Source: JAXLWB01 sp046328715 (GTDB lineage: Bacteria > Chloroflexota > Anaerolineae > Caldilineales > Caldilineaceae). From it: 23,139 nucleotides of DNA. The notes under the pieces were generated by a model that worked only from the letters and a program-made list of their open reading frames with translations, did no database searches and had not been told where the DNA came from. Of the stretch, positions 1 through 7,221 are shown piece after piece. Within the stretch, counting starts at the first letter, position 1, and every line of letters begins with the position of its first letter. The position numbers were made by a program, and so were the translations under genes. The stretch is taken from assembly GCA_046328715.1 (NCBI GenBank), contig JAXLWB010000078.1, positions 1 through 23,139 on the forward strand, read 5' to 3'.

Positions 1-2
1 CT

Positions 3-158
3 GAACAAGCGATCCAAGCGTTGAACTTTGCGGTTCGCCTTTTGCAAGAGCAGGCACTCAAAATTTCCAACAGTGATATGAGACGCTCATTTATCGAGAA
101 CGTCCCATACCACCGAGAAATCCTTCAGGCAGCAAAGACAGATTTTTCTGTTATCTAG
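3..158 (+). CDS. C-terminal fragment of a protein, possibly a large AAA/TPR-type regulator
   Basis: The frame beginning at base 3 is open from the window edge to a TAG stop at 156-158, giving 51 residues. The start lies outside the window. The fragment is helical in character and contains the stretch SFIENVPYHREIL, followed by a short polar tail. That stretch resembles the C-termini of large ATPase/tetratricopeptide proteins common in Chloroflexota; this is a memory-based resemblance and not a domain match. The stop lies 8 bases inside the 3' end of the convergent minus-strand gene, so the two reading frames overlap tail to tail. The fragment is too short to assign a function, and it could be the end of any TPR-like protein. 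Confidence 0.5.
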   Translation, partial: EQAIQALNFAVRLLQEQALKISNSDMRRSFIENVPYHREILQAAKTDFSVI

Positions 159-3100
159 AAAGTAGTGGCAGATAGAGACGCTGTTGGTTATCCATCAGTA
201 CAGCATAGACGCCAACGCCTTGGCTGGGTGTGCTTGCCAACTTTTGGTCATCCTGCGCTTCGGTGTCGGCTCCACCAATTCCATCAGAATGAAAACCTGC
301 CACAGGCACAGTTATCACTGTCGGCAATTTCTGCCAGCCTTGACCATCCCAGAAGTAAATTGCAACTTCTCCAGAAGGCGTACTAGCGCTTGATTGCTCA
401 AATTGAATCTTTACAGTTCCATCCTCAACTAAATTCGCTGGAAAGGCATCGAGCCGATAAGATTGGCCTAAGATCTCATCGCCAAAGGGTAATGGCGGTG
501 TACCAGGCATGCTTTGCCAACTAATGGACTCGCCATCTTTGAGTTCGATGTCGTGATCTGGCTCATAGCTGGCGTTACCATCCGAAGCAACAATCGAGAC
601 ACCGCCAGAGAATCTCGCCGGCCCAAACGCTCCTCCTCCTCCCGTCCCTCGATCAAACACCACTTCTCGCTGCGATTGATCGCCGCTGGTGGCTTCGTCT
701 ACGAACAACTGGACATAGGCAGGAGGCACTGGTTGCGTGAGAACGAAACTACCTTGCAACTGGCCATTCACCGGCGTGAGGGTGATGCTAGAGATGGCTT
801 GCTCATACTCTGGGTAGAGGATGGCTCGGACAGGCGCATCGCCAACAACAGTCTGCGCCACAACCATTTGCAGGACGTTACTACCGCTCTGCGTCAAGGA
901 AACCAGTGGACTCCAGCCGTTGTTCCGGGTCATGGTCAGTGTCGTATCGTTGGGTACGATCTGTTCGCAACCGAACTGGTGACGGGGTGTCTCGCTACCT
1001 TCCGAATGATCGTTGATGTCGTAAACACAGAGGCGGTCGGTTACCTCTGGGCCAAGCAGTTCGAGTTGAGTGGAACCCTTGGCAGGCTTACCCTGTTCAA
1101 GCAGGCGACCGTCGCGATAGATGAAGGCACGCGCCTCTCCCGAAGCAGTTTCACCACCTTGATAACCAAGTTGGAAGATGTTGCCGCTAGCCGGTGCACC
1201 GGGCGAGTTACTGGGCGGAATAAAGGTAACCGTGGTCAAGTTCACTGGCGGGCGAATGGTGCCACTGAGGACAGCGCTCGGCGGCTGGATCCAGTTGTAC
1301 CATGCCTGGATCGTATCCCATTCATCACGGCCATGGAGCAGATCGTAGGCGATCGTCTGTTTGCAATTGGTTTGCCAGAGATCGGGGCTAAAGATGTAGC
1401 CGTGGTTGAGCGGGTTATAGGTGTCGCCCATCGCGCTGCCGATACAACTATCGGTCTGTTTTCCATCTACTGTGAGATAGCTATCAAAGAGGAAGAAGAG
1501 ATAGTGACCCAACTCGTGCGCCATTGCAAGCGACCAATCGTCCTGTAAGGTGGCCGGATTGACTTCGACATTGTTGACCAGGATCGGCTGGCCAGGTGGT
1601 TTGCCATACCGGTTCCAGTAGGAGCCGATGTTGATCTGGCCCGGGCTGTAGGTGACTGTTACGACGGGCGATGGGTCGATGGTCGTGGTCGGGACAATGC
1701 CGCCGATCACAGCACGGGGCTGGAAGACATTGTTGCTATGCACCCGGATTTGCGTATCGTTCCAGCCATCTAAACTTTGCTCCACAGTAATCGTACCAAG
1801 GGCAAATTGGCGATCCGTGAATTTATAGAGGTAGTCTGAGGCACGCTTCAACTGCTCGGCCAACCAGTCGCGCTTGGTGCTATCCCCTTCTACGTACCAT
1901 TCGGTGGAAAGGCGTAGGTTCTGCACCTGGAGTGGTCGCTGCGGTGTCACGACAAGTACCATTTCACCAGCGTTCAAGGCCGAAGCGCCGACAAATTGAG
2001 GATCACCACTCGTATCATAACGGGTGTAATCGGTTGTCTGCTCGACAGGTAACACAGCCCACAATGGGGTACCATCGGCAATCTGAGATCGATTCTGGAC
2101 ATACCCCTGGGCATCGACACTATAGGAGGTGTCGCTGGCAGCATCGTACACCTTGGCGTTGCTGGCAGGAGCGCAGGCATTTAGTGTCTGTTGACAGACG
2201 CGGATGGGGCAGTTCGGTCGTTCCAGAATTGCCCTGACCCATGTGTCTGGGAATGGCGGACCAACTCTTGTCGGAAAACCAAAGTTGACACCATTATCCG
2301 TGATATCCTGGTGGTAGAGCGCCAATCCAAACGGGTTACCACAGGTGGTACTGACCATCGACAGTGGCAGTTGGAACTCGGCAACATCGGGTGTGGTAGT
2401 GTTGCCCAACACAACACCAGGCACAGCAACAGCACTCCAATCCTCAATGATTGCCGATGTGTATGGATTGGCTGAGTCGCCAGTGCCGATGTGGCTGGTG
2501 CTCTGTCCGAGGGCGACAAAAGCCTGTAACCAGTAATCCTCGGCTTCGGCATACTTCTCCTGGCCAAAATCACGGTCTAGATAGAGGCCAAAGGAACGTA
2601 AGGAGAAACTACCACGGGCACCCATGATACAGGCATAGACAAAGTCATTGTCCTGTTTCAAATAGAGTGTGCCAACGTAGCCTCCGATATCTAAGTACTG
2701 GGCGTTGTAGGCGTTGCTATATTCACTTTCGGAACATTGGGCATCCAACTTGACGGCGGCGGCATCAAAGGGAATGGTCAAGGAGGTGGGCGGCGGCGTG
2801 TAATCGATCACAAGTTGCGGGACGTTGGTGGCTTCTCGGCTCTCGAAAACACGCGCCAACGCAGAACCTACAACGCCGTTACCCCGTAACTGTAGTCCAT
2901 AATTCGGGTAGGTTCCTGGCAGATAAATCCATTGGCGCACCAGGTTTGTGATGTCCCATGACACATATTGGTTGGTGACCACAGGTGCATCAAGATTAGA
3001 AAGTGAGACTTCGACCTTGGGGGCAGTGCGAAAGGTCACAGTGGGTTCATCCCAGGATTCTATAATGCGGTCAATGTTGAGCAGCCAATCGCCCGTCGCA

Positions 3101-3486
3101 CTGGTTTGGTAAAGACGTATTCCTGCTTTGTTGATAATAGAGCCAGTCGGGATCTTCGATAGATCAAAGTGAAGGAGACCGCGTTCTTGAACCGCTAGAA
3201 CCGTACTGACTTCGGAGACCACGATGGAACGATCAGTACCATAGGGGGTGCTGGCCTGTTGCGAATTGACAAAAGTGTCAGCATCCGCGTCAATGGTAAT
3301 GCTCGCTTGTGTCTGGTCGGCGGCGGCGTAGGCGACAGGATGAAAAGCGGCGAGTAACGAAGATAAGATGGTGAGGACAAGGACAACGTGAAGCGGAATC
3401 GACGCAGAGTGCAGGAGGCGAGCTGCAAGAAATGCGCTCCTGCTTGTCTGTATCGTGCTTCGTACGTCTTGCATTTGGAATTTCAT
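151..3486 (-). CDS. Secreted DNRLRE-domain metallopeptidase with CLCA-like HExxH motif
   Basis: The protein has 1111 residues from the preferred start. Residues 1-56 are an N-terminal region with a hydrophobic segment ending AYAAA, consistent with export. Residues about 59-231 form a DNRLRE domain (RGLLHFDLS, W-D-I-T, YGLQLRG, FESRE). Residues about 235-425 form a second beta domain that is also found in the 5736-7130 protein. The peptidase region is about 530-735, with HELGH at 657-661 and Asp668. The spacing HExxH-x6-D with a nearby Tyr matches the HExxHxxxGxxDE(Y) pattern of CLCA-type peptidases, although the usual Gly is Phe here. The remainder is beta-rich and ends in LYLPLLSR. I chose ATG at 3486 because AAGGA lies upstream; an extension to 3531 is open but has no Shine-Dalgarno. 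Substrate is unknown, and extracellular proteolysis is inferred from the motif. Confidence 0.85.
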   Translation of the reverse strand: MKFQMQDVRSTIQTSRSAFLAARLLHSASIPLHVVLVLTILSSLLAAFHPVAYAAADQTQASITIDADADTFVNSQQASTPYGTDRSIVVSEVSTVLAVQERGLLHFDLSKIPTGSIINKAGIRLYQTSATGDWLLNIDRIIESWDEPTVTFRTAPKVEVSLSNLDAPVVTNQYVSWDITNLVRQWIYLPGTYPNYGLQLRGNGVVGSALARVFESREATNVPQLVIDYTPPPTSLTIPFDAAAVKLDAQCSESEYSNAYNAQYLDIGGYVGTLYLKQDNDFVYACIMGARGSFSLRSFGLYLDRDFGQEKYAEAEDYWLQAFVALGQSTSHIGTGDSANPYTSAIIEDWSAVAVPGVVLGNTTTPDVAEFQLPLSMVSTTCGNPFGLALYHQDITDNGVNFGFPTRVGPPFPDTWVRAILERPNCPIRVCQQTLNACAPASNAKVYDAASDTSYSVDAQGYVQNRSQIADGTPLWAVLPVEQTTDYTRYDTSGDPQFVGASALNAGEMVLVVTPQRPLQVQNLRLSTEWYVEGDSTKRDWLAEQLKRASDYLYKFTDRQFALGTITVEQSLDGWNDTQIRVHSNNVFQPRAVIGGIVPTTTIDPSPVVTVTYSPGQINIGSYWNRYGKPPGQPILVNNVEVNPATLQDDWSLAMAHELGHYLFFLFDSYLTVDGKQTDSCIGSAMGDTYNPLNHGYIFSPDLWQTNCKQTIAYDLLHGRDEWDTIQAWYNWIQPPSAVLSGTIRPPVNLTTVTFIPPSNSPGAPASGNIFQLGYQGGETASGEARAFIYRDGRLLEQGKPAKGSTQLELLGPEVTDRLCVYDINDHSEGSETPRHQFGCEQIVPNDTTLTMTRNNGWSPLVSLTQSGSNVLQMVVAQTVVGDAPVRAILYPEYEQAISSITLTPVNGQLQGSFVLTQPVPPAYVQLFVDEATSGDQSQREVVFDRGTGGGGAFGPARFSGGVSIVASDGNASYEPDHDIELKDGESISWQSMPGTPPLPFGDEILGQSYRLDAFPANLVEDGTVKIQFEQSSASTPSGEVAIYFWDGQGWQKLPTVITVPVAGFHSDGIGGADTEAQDDQKLASTPSQGVGVYAVLMDNQQRLYLPLLSR

Positions 3487-3725
3487 AGGTGATGGTATCC
3501 TTGCTATGGGAAGTGACAAGCGACAAGTCATCCAATAAACACAACTTCTTTTTTCAATGCTATTGATGACTTGCGTCAGGCACGATCAGTTATGCTCAGA
3601 TTTCTGATTCCTCTATCACCTCGTCTCGTAACTGCTCAAGCACTACATAGAGATCACTGGGGAGGCACAGAGAAAAGGCGACTCTGAGTTTCATCCGTGA
3701 TCGCTGTCCCTACTAGATGTCCAAC

Positions 3726-4469
3726 TTACCAAACGTCTGTTGCGCCAGATGCTGTCTCCAGGCGGCTATCACGTTCGGCAATGACCCGAGGTAGATCGAG
3801 GATTGTTATTTTGCTGCCTTCCATCTCAATCAAGCCACGTTTGCGCCATTCGCTGAGAATGCGGTTGATCCATTCACGGCGGGCTCCCACCATCGACGCC
3901 AAATCGGTCTGATTGAGTCCGATATCTAGGACAAAGCGCTTATTCGCTTCAAGCGTTGTGCCGTAGCGTTCATTGTTGAGCAAAATGATGTGCAGCAGAC
4001 GACCCGCCGCATCAAACTGGGCAATCGACTCAGCATAGGCCGCAGTCCAGCGTTGCTTTTCCGAAAGCACCTTGCACAGCCCAAAGGCAAAGCCTGGGAT
4101 CGAGCGCAAATGATAGAGAAAACGATCCTGTGACATGGAAAGCAAAGAAACTGGGCCCAACGCCTTGGCGGACGCGGAGCGCGGCAAATTGTCGAGCGCC
4201 GCCAGTTCGCCGATGATATCGTGGCTGGAGAAGATTGCAATGGAAGTCTCATTACCCGAAGGGCTGGTTTTGAAGACACGTATTTTTCCCTTTAGGACAA
4301 TATAAAGCTCACGTGACTCATCCCCTTGGTGAAACAGAAGTTCATCTTTCTTAAACTCTCGCAGACGAAAATCATCGAGCATTGTCAAGAGATCAGAATC
4401 CTTGGTATCCCCAAAGAGTTCAATTTCGCGTAATAGGGCAAGTCGCCGGGCTGATGTTTTGTCAGTCAC
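3726..4469 (-). CDS. Crp/Fnr-family transcriptional regulator, CRP-like
   Basis: The protein has 247 residues. An N-terminal cyclic-nucleotide-binding beta-roll (about 18-115) carries G87-E88-L89-A90 and R97-S98-A99, the positions that contact cAMP phosphate and ribose in E. coli CRP. A dimer helix (about 125-150) and a C-terminal winged helix (about 165-225) follow. The recognition helix reads ARREWINRIL, so it keeps the RE-x3-R signature (R198, E199, R203) that reads TGTGA half-sites in E. coli CRP. There is no N-terminal cysteine cluster, which argues against an oxygen-sensing FNR. GTG at 4469 is chosen because GGAGG (4478-4482) lies 8 nt upstream; a GTG five codons earlier has no such site. 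Binding of cAMP is inferred from the residues. The same site geometry occurs in its own promoter and upstream of the NADH dehydrogenase gene at 14242. Confidence 0.92.
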   Translation of the reverse strand: MTDKTSARRLALLREIELFGDTKDSDLLTMLDDFRLREFKKDELLFHQGDESRELYIVLKGKIRVFKTSPSGNETSIAIFSSHDIIGELAALDNLPRSASAKALGPVSLLSMSQDRFLYHLRSIPGFAFGLCKVLSEKQRWTAAYAESIAQFDAAGRLLHIILLNNERYGTTLEANKRFVLDIGLNQTDLASMVGARREWINRILSEWRKRGLIEMEGSKITILDLPRVIAERDSRLETASGATDVW

Positions 4470-4477
4470 AGATTGTT

Positions 4478-4482
4478 CCTCC
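4478..4482 (-). promoter_or_regulatory. Ribosome binding site of the Crp-family gene
   Basis: GGAGG on the minus strand lies 8 nt before the GTG at 4469. It decides the start: the earlier in-frame GTG at 4484 overlaps this site and has no purine-rich sequence of its own. Confidence 0.75.
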
Positions 4483-4497
4483 ACCTAATTATTCCAT

Positions 4498-4516
4498 GAG
4501 TGCGTCAGACGCTCAG
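4498..4516. repeat. Short inverted repeat in the crp leader
   Basis: TGAG-T-GCGTC-A-GACGC-TCA forms a near-perfect dyad, 29 bp upstream of the GTG at 4469 and within the predicted leader RNA. It could be a protein site or a small hairpin near the ribosome binding site. There is no further support. Confidence 0.35.
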
Positions 4517-4540
4517 TTGTTCTTTTCACAGCAGATGCGT

Positions 4541-4568
4541 ACGATAAAATACGTCTGCGGTGTGTCAT
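4541..4568 (-). promoter_or_regulatory. Candidate promoter of the Crp-family gene
   Basis: On the minus strand, ATGACA (4563-4568; 5 of 6 to TTGACA) is separated by 16 nt from TATCGT (4541-4546; 4 of 6 to TATAAT). The predicted start is near 4534, giving a leader of about 65 nt to the GTG at 4469. The -35 lies inside the CRP-like site at 4561-4576, and the -10 lies inside an imperfect dyad at 4531-4558 (GCAGA and CGTA paired with TACG and TCTGC). The hexamers alone are weak; their overlap with a CRP-type operator raises plausibility. Confidence 0.4.
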
Positions 4569-4576
4569 AAGTCACA
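4561..4576. promoter_or_regulatory. CRP-like operator upstream of the Crp-family gene
   Basis: TGTGTCATAAGTCACA matches TGTGA-N6-TCACA with one mismatch (T for A in the first half-site). It is centred about 100 bp upstream of the GTG at 4469 and overlaps the predicted -35. This placement suggests autorepression or promoter occlusion, which is inferred. Confidence 0.55.
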
Positions 4577-5007
4577 GAAAAACCAAGCGGGTTCGAGTAT
4601 GATTATCGACTAATTCGACCTTTTTCCCGGAATTGAGGAGCAGAAATCGTGATAATTGAGACACTTCCCTGCACTCCAATTGTGGTCAGTGGCTGTCACG
4701 CAGTAGATCGGTCGTGGTTTACGCAATCAGTACATGACGAGTTTCAGTATAGATGACGAGTAAAATGAATCATTGGTAACTCTCACTTGCACCGTTCAAC
4801 AAGAAATGTGATTATACTTTACTTGATGGAACCAACCGGTGCGTCATATGAGTTATAGAGTTATCATACTCATGTATCAACCAACAACGCCTAAAGTCGT
4901 TGCAAAAATAAATATTCCTATTCACTAAGTTTTTGCGATGGCTCAAGCGATTTCATTAGAATAGCTTTTATTTTGAAATCGCCTAAGTCCTGCACTAATA
5001 AAACGTT
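4577..5007. other. Non-coding gap between the Crp-family gene and the DUF3307 gene
   Basis: No credible reading frame is present on either strand. The right half is AT-rich. The one structure I can support is an inverted repeat of 9 bp, GCGATTTCA (4947-4955) with TGAAATCGC (4974-4982), separated by an 18-nt AT-rich spacer. It lies 25 bp before the next start codon and has no T-run after it, so it is not a clear terminator. I found no convincing -35/-10 pair. Confidence 0.5.
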
Positions 5008-5373
5008 ATGAACCTATTTTCTTGGTTATTGGTCGGCCATTTTGTCGGCGACTGGCTTCTGCAAAATGATGAAATGGCTCGTGGCAAACGGTTGGGCATC
5101 TTTTCTTATCAATGCCTCGTCCACTGTACCATTTATAGCCTTACCCAATTGGGTACACTTTGGATCTACGCCATACGCAATTCCACCCCGCCACCCTATT
5201 TTCTCTTTGCAGCAGGCGTTTTCGTCACCCATTGGCTGATTGATGCCACCAATCTCGCCGCTCGTTGGGGACAATGGTTCAAACAAACCGACGCTGCGTT
5301 TGTGCGTATTGCCGTTGATCAGACATTTCATCTCATCACATTGGCGATGATTGTCTCGATGTTCTTAGACTGA
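5008..5373 (+). CDS. DUF3307-family membrane protein
   Basis: The protein has 121 residues and several hydrophobic stretches (about 1-18, 38-56, 64-82, 98-120), consistent with an integral membrane protein. It shows the family pattern: H11 followed by G14-D15-W16 and Q19, then H39, H75 with I78-D79, and D104-Q105 with H108. These conserved His/Asp positions are typical of DUF3307 proteins, whose biochemical role is not established to my knowledge. Its length fits the short, single-domain form. No Shine-Dalgarno is visible before the ATG. The flanking genes give no obvious partner. Confidence 0.8.
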   Translation: MNLFSWLLVGHFVGDWLLQNDEMARGKRLGIFSYQCLVHCTIYSLTQLGTLWIYAIRNSTPPPYFLFAAGVFVTHWLIDATNLAARWGQWFKQTDAAFVRIAVDQTFHLITLAMIVSMFLD

Positions 5374-5735
5374 GTAGATTGGTTTGTGTGCTGTTGATGT
5401 CTCAATCGATTGGTTTACATTTTACCAAACTTTCTCGATTTCTTCGGTATCCCGCGTTGTATCTTGCTTCGATTTGCGCTCACACAAACAAAAAAGCGCT
5501 TGACCTCGTTGCGGCTAACCTCCTGCTACCTGCCGATTTTCACAATAATCACCATTTGCGCTGTGAGTAATGATGCTTGTAACCTAAGTGTGTTCAACTT
5601 GATACAAGAATAGTACCGGATTACTCATCACACCGTATAGAATGAGGAATGGTGTTGCATCAAAGCCGCCTGCCTGATAGACCACCGTTCTTTCCGTTAC
5701 AGCTTAGCCCATGCGATTTATGAAAGTGAGAACAA
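5374..5735. other. Non-coding gap upstream of the second DNRLRE gene
   Basis: A 67-codon frame within it (5410-5613) has no ribosome binding site and no recognisable composition, so I do not call it. GATTGGTTT occurs twice as a direct repeat (5377-5385 and 5408-5416, 31 bp apart), shortly after the upstream stop. No clear promoter or terminator is seen. Confidence 0.45.
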
Positions 5736-7130
5736 ATGATGCCAAGGACCAAACTATCTCTACTGAGCACATTCGTGCTGCTACTAACACTGTTTTTTGC
5801 CCTACACCAATCCACTGTGAGCCAAGCAAAATCACCGACACAGTCAACCACTCAAGAACAATCGCCCCAGAACATAGATCGGCTAACCGAAAGCAAGACG
5901 GTCACCCCTTCGATTGATGCTTCGGTTAAGTCAACGGACCCAAGTACGAACTTTGGGACTTCCCCTGAATTACACTTGGCAGTTGATAGTCAAAATCAAA
6001 GCCGCAGTAATATTCTGCTCTACTTTCCGGTGGCCCCAGAGGAAGGGGGAACGGTTCCCTACCAAGCGATTATCAACAAGGCCACACTCAAGCTTTCACT
6101 CCAAGGCGGAACTCAGGTGGCGACAACCATCTCAGCCCGCTCCAATATTACAGATTGGGCAGGGACTACCGACAAAGCCCTATGGGAAAGCAGCGTTACC
6201 TTCAACAATCGACCCAACTTCACCGACACCATTGCCGGTTCTGCCTCCATTACTCCAGGTGACCACCTAAGTATGGACATTACCGCACTCTACGCAGGTT
6301 GGCTCAACGATCCTGGCAATAATTTTAACTATGGGATTACCCTGCGCGGCAACACCGAAGCTTCCCCCTACGACTACGTTTTTAGCAGCCGCGAAGGCGT
6401 AGCTAGCCCCGTAATCGAAGTGGAGTACACCCCCCAACCCAGCACGATTTCGATCAAAAAGACGGTAGGGCCAGTTACTGTGGACAATGTCTGTTCACCG
6501 ACGGAATACCCAGATGATGGCTATCGCTTTGTCGATGTCAATCTTACCTATAATCATGTTTACGTTGCCCATGATGATGAATTTGTCTACTTCTGTGCGG
6601 AAAACGTGATTAGCGACTACGCTAACCGTTTCTATGCGCTCTACTTTGACACGGACAATGGCAAGGAAATCGCTGCAGGAAGGACTGACCTGGCATTTTA
6701 CACCAATCCGATCAGCGGCAAAGCAGACAACGCCTGGGGCAACAGCAACGACAAGTTCACGCTCATTCCCTGCTACATTACGCCTCCTCCAGAGAGCTGT
6801 GACGGCAATACGACGGTCAAACTAGCCAACTGGGAAGCAAAATCAGGCAAGGTCACTTCGCCGTCACCAATGGAAGTGGCCGAATATAAAGTCAAGCTCG
6901 ATCTGATCGGTGTCAATTGCCAACAGCGCAAGCTTGGGCTCGCCTACTATCATCACTGGGTAACCTATGATGCCGATGACTACGGATGGCCAACGGATCG
7001 CACCTTTAATTCGCCCAAAACTTGGATCGAAGCCTCCTTTGACCAACTGCCAACTTCGCTGCCGACCGAATGTCAGCCTGTACTTCCCTTCCAAACGCAT
7101 GATGTCTATCTGCCGCTAGTGAGTGGATAG
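5736..7130 (+). CDS. Secreted DNRLRE-domain protein with C-terminal YLPL tail
   Basis: The protein has 464 residues. An N-terminal signal peptide covers about 1-31 (hydrophobic core followed by VSQAKS). Residues about 57-232 are a DNRLRE domain (NILLYFPV, W-A-G-T-T, M-D-I-T, YGITLRGN, FSSRE). Residues about 245-440 match the second domain of the 151-3486 protein: CSPTEY, DDEFVYFC, LYFDTDNGK, a late AEYKVKL, and GLAYYHHW followed by GWPTDRTFNSPKTW. The protein ends DVYLPLVSG. It lacks the peptidase module, so it looks like a shorter relative carrying only the binding or structural half. Two ATG codons are adjacent (5736, 5739) and the ribosome binding site is weak. Surface location is inferred; the function of the second domain is unknown, though its style recalls CBM9/DOMON-like folds. 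Confidence 0.85.
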   Translation: MMPRTKLSLLSTFVLLLTLFFALHQSTVSQAKSPTQSTTQEQSPQNIDRLTESKTVTPSIDASVKSTDPSTNFGTSPELHLAVDSQNQSRSNILLYFPVAPEEGGTVPYQAIINKATLKLSLQGGTQVATTISARSNITDWAGTTDKALWESSVTFNNRPNFTDTIAGSASITPGDHLSMDITALYAGWLNDPGNNFNYGITLRGNTEASPYDYVFSSREGVASPVIEVEYTPQPSTISIKKTVGPVTVDNVCSPTEYPDDGYRFVDVNLTYNHVYVAHDDEFVYFCAENVISDYANRFYALYFDTDNGKEIAAGRTDLAFYTNPISGKADNAWGNSNDKFTLIPCYITPPPESCDGNTTVKLANWEAKSGKVTSPSPMEVAEYKVKLDLIGVNCQQRKLGLAYYHHWVTYDADDYGWPTDRTFNSPKTWIEASFDQLPTSLPTECQPVLPFQTHDVYLPLVSG

Positions 7131-7140
7131 GCAAGGGAAG

Positions 7141-7189
7141 CCAGGAGCAAGATGCAGGTTGAAAAATTTAGCCTGCATCTTGCTCCTGG
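7141..7189. repeat. Long perfect inverted repeat (hairpin) after the DNRLRE gene
   Basis: CCAGGAGCAAGATGCAGG (7141-7158) is exactly complementary to CCTGCATCTTGCTCCTGG (7172-7189), with a 13-nt AT-rich loop. It begins 10 bp after the stop at 7130 and ends 32 bp before the next ATG. There is no T-run after the stem, so it is not a standard intrinsic terminator. It may block read-through, protect the 3' end of the upstream mRNA, or be a repeated element. Confidence 0.7.
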
Positions 7190-7221
7190 AACCAGCTCGT
7201 TAACGATTTCGTTCTATTCCT

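Noticed and set aside
514..1548. 344-codon open frame on the plus strand
   Set aside because: It lies fully antisense to the metallopeptidase gene, which has clear domains; the product has no recognisable motif and low-complexity composition typical of a shadow frame.
5410..5613. 67-codon hydrophobic frame after the DUF3307 gene
   Set aside because: There is no ribosome binding site, no conserved pattern, and an overlapping frame in another phase; chance is more likely.
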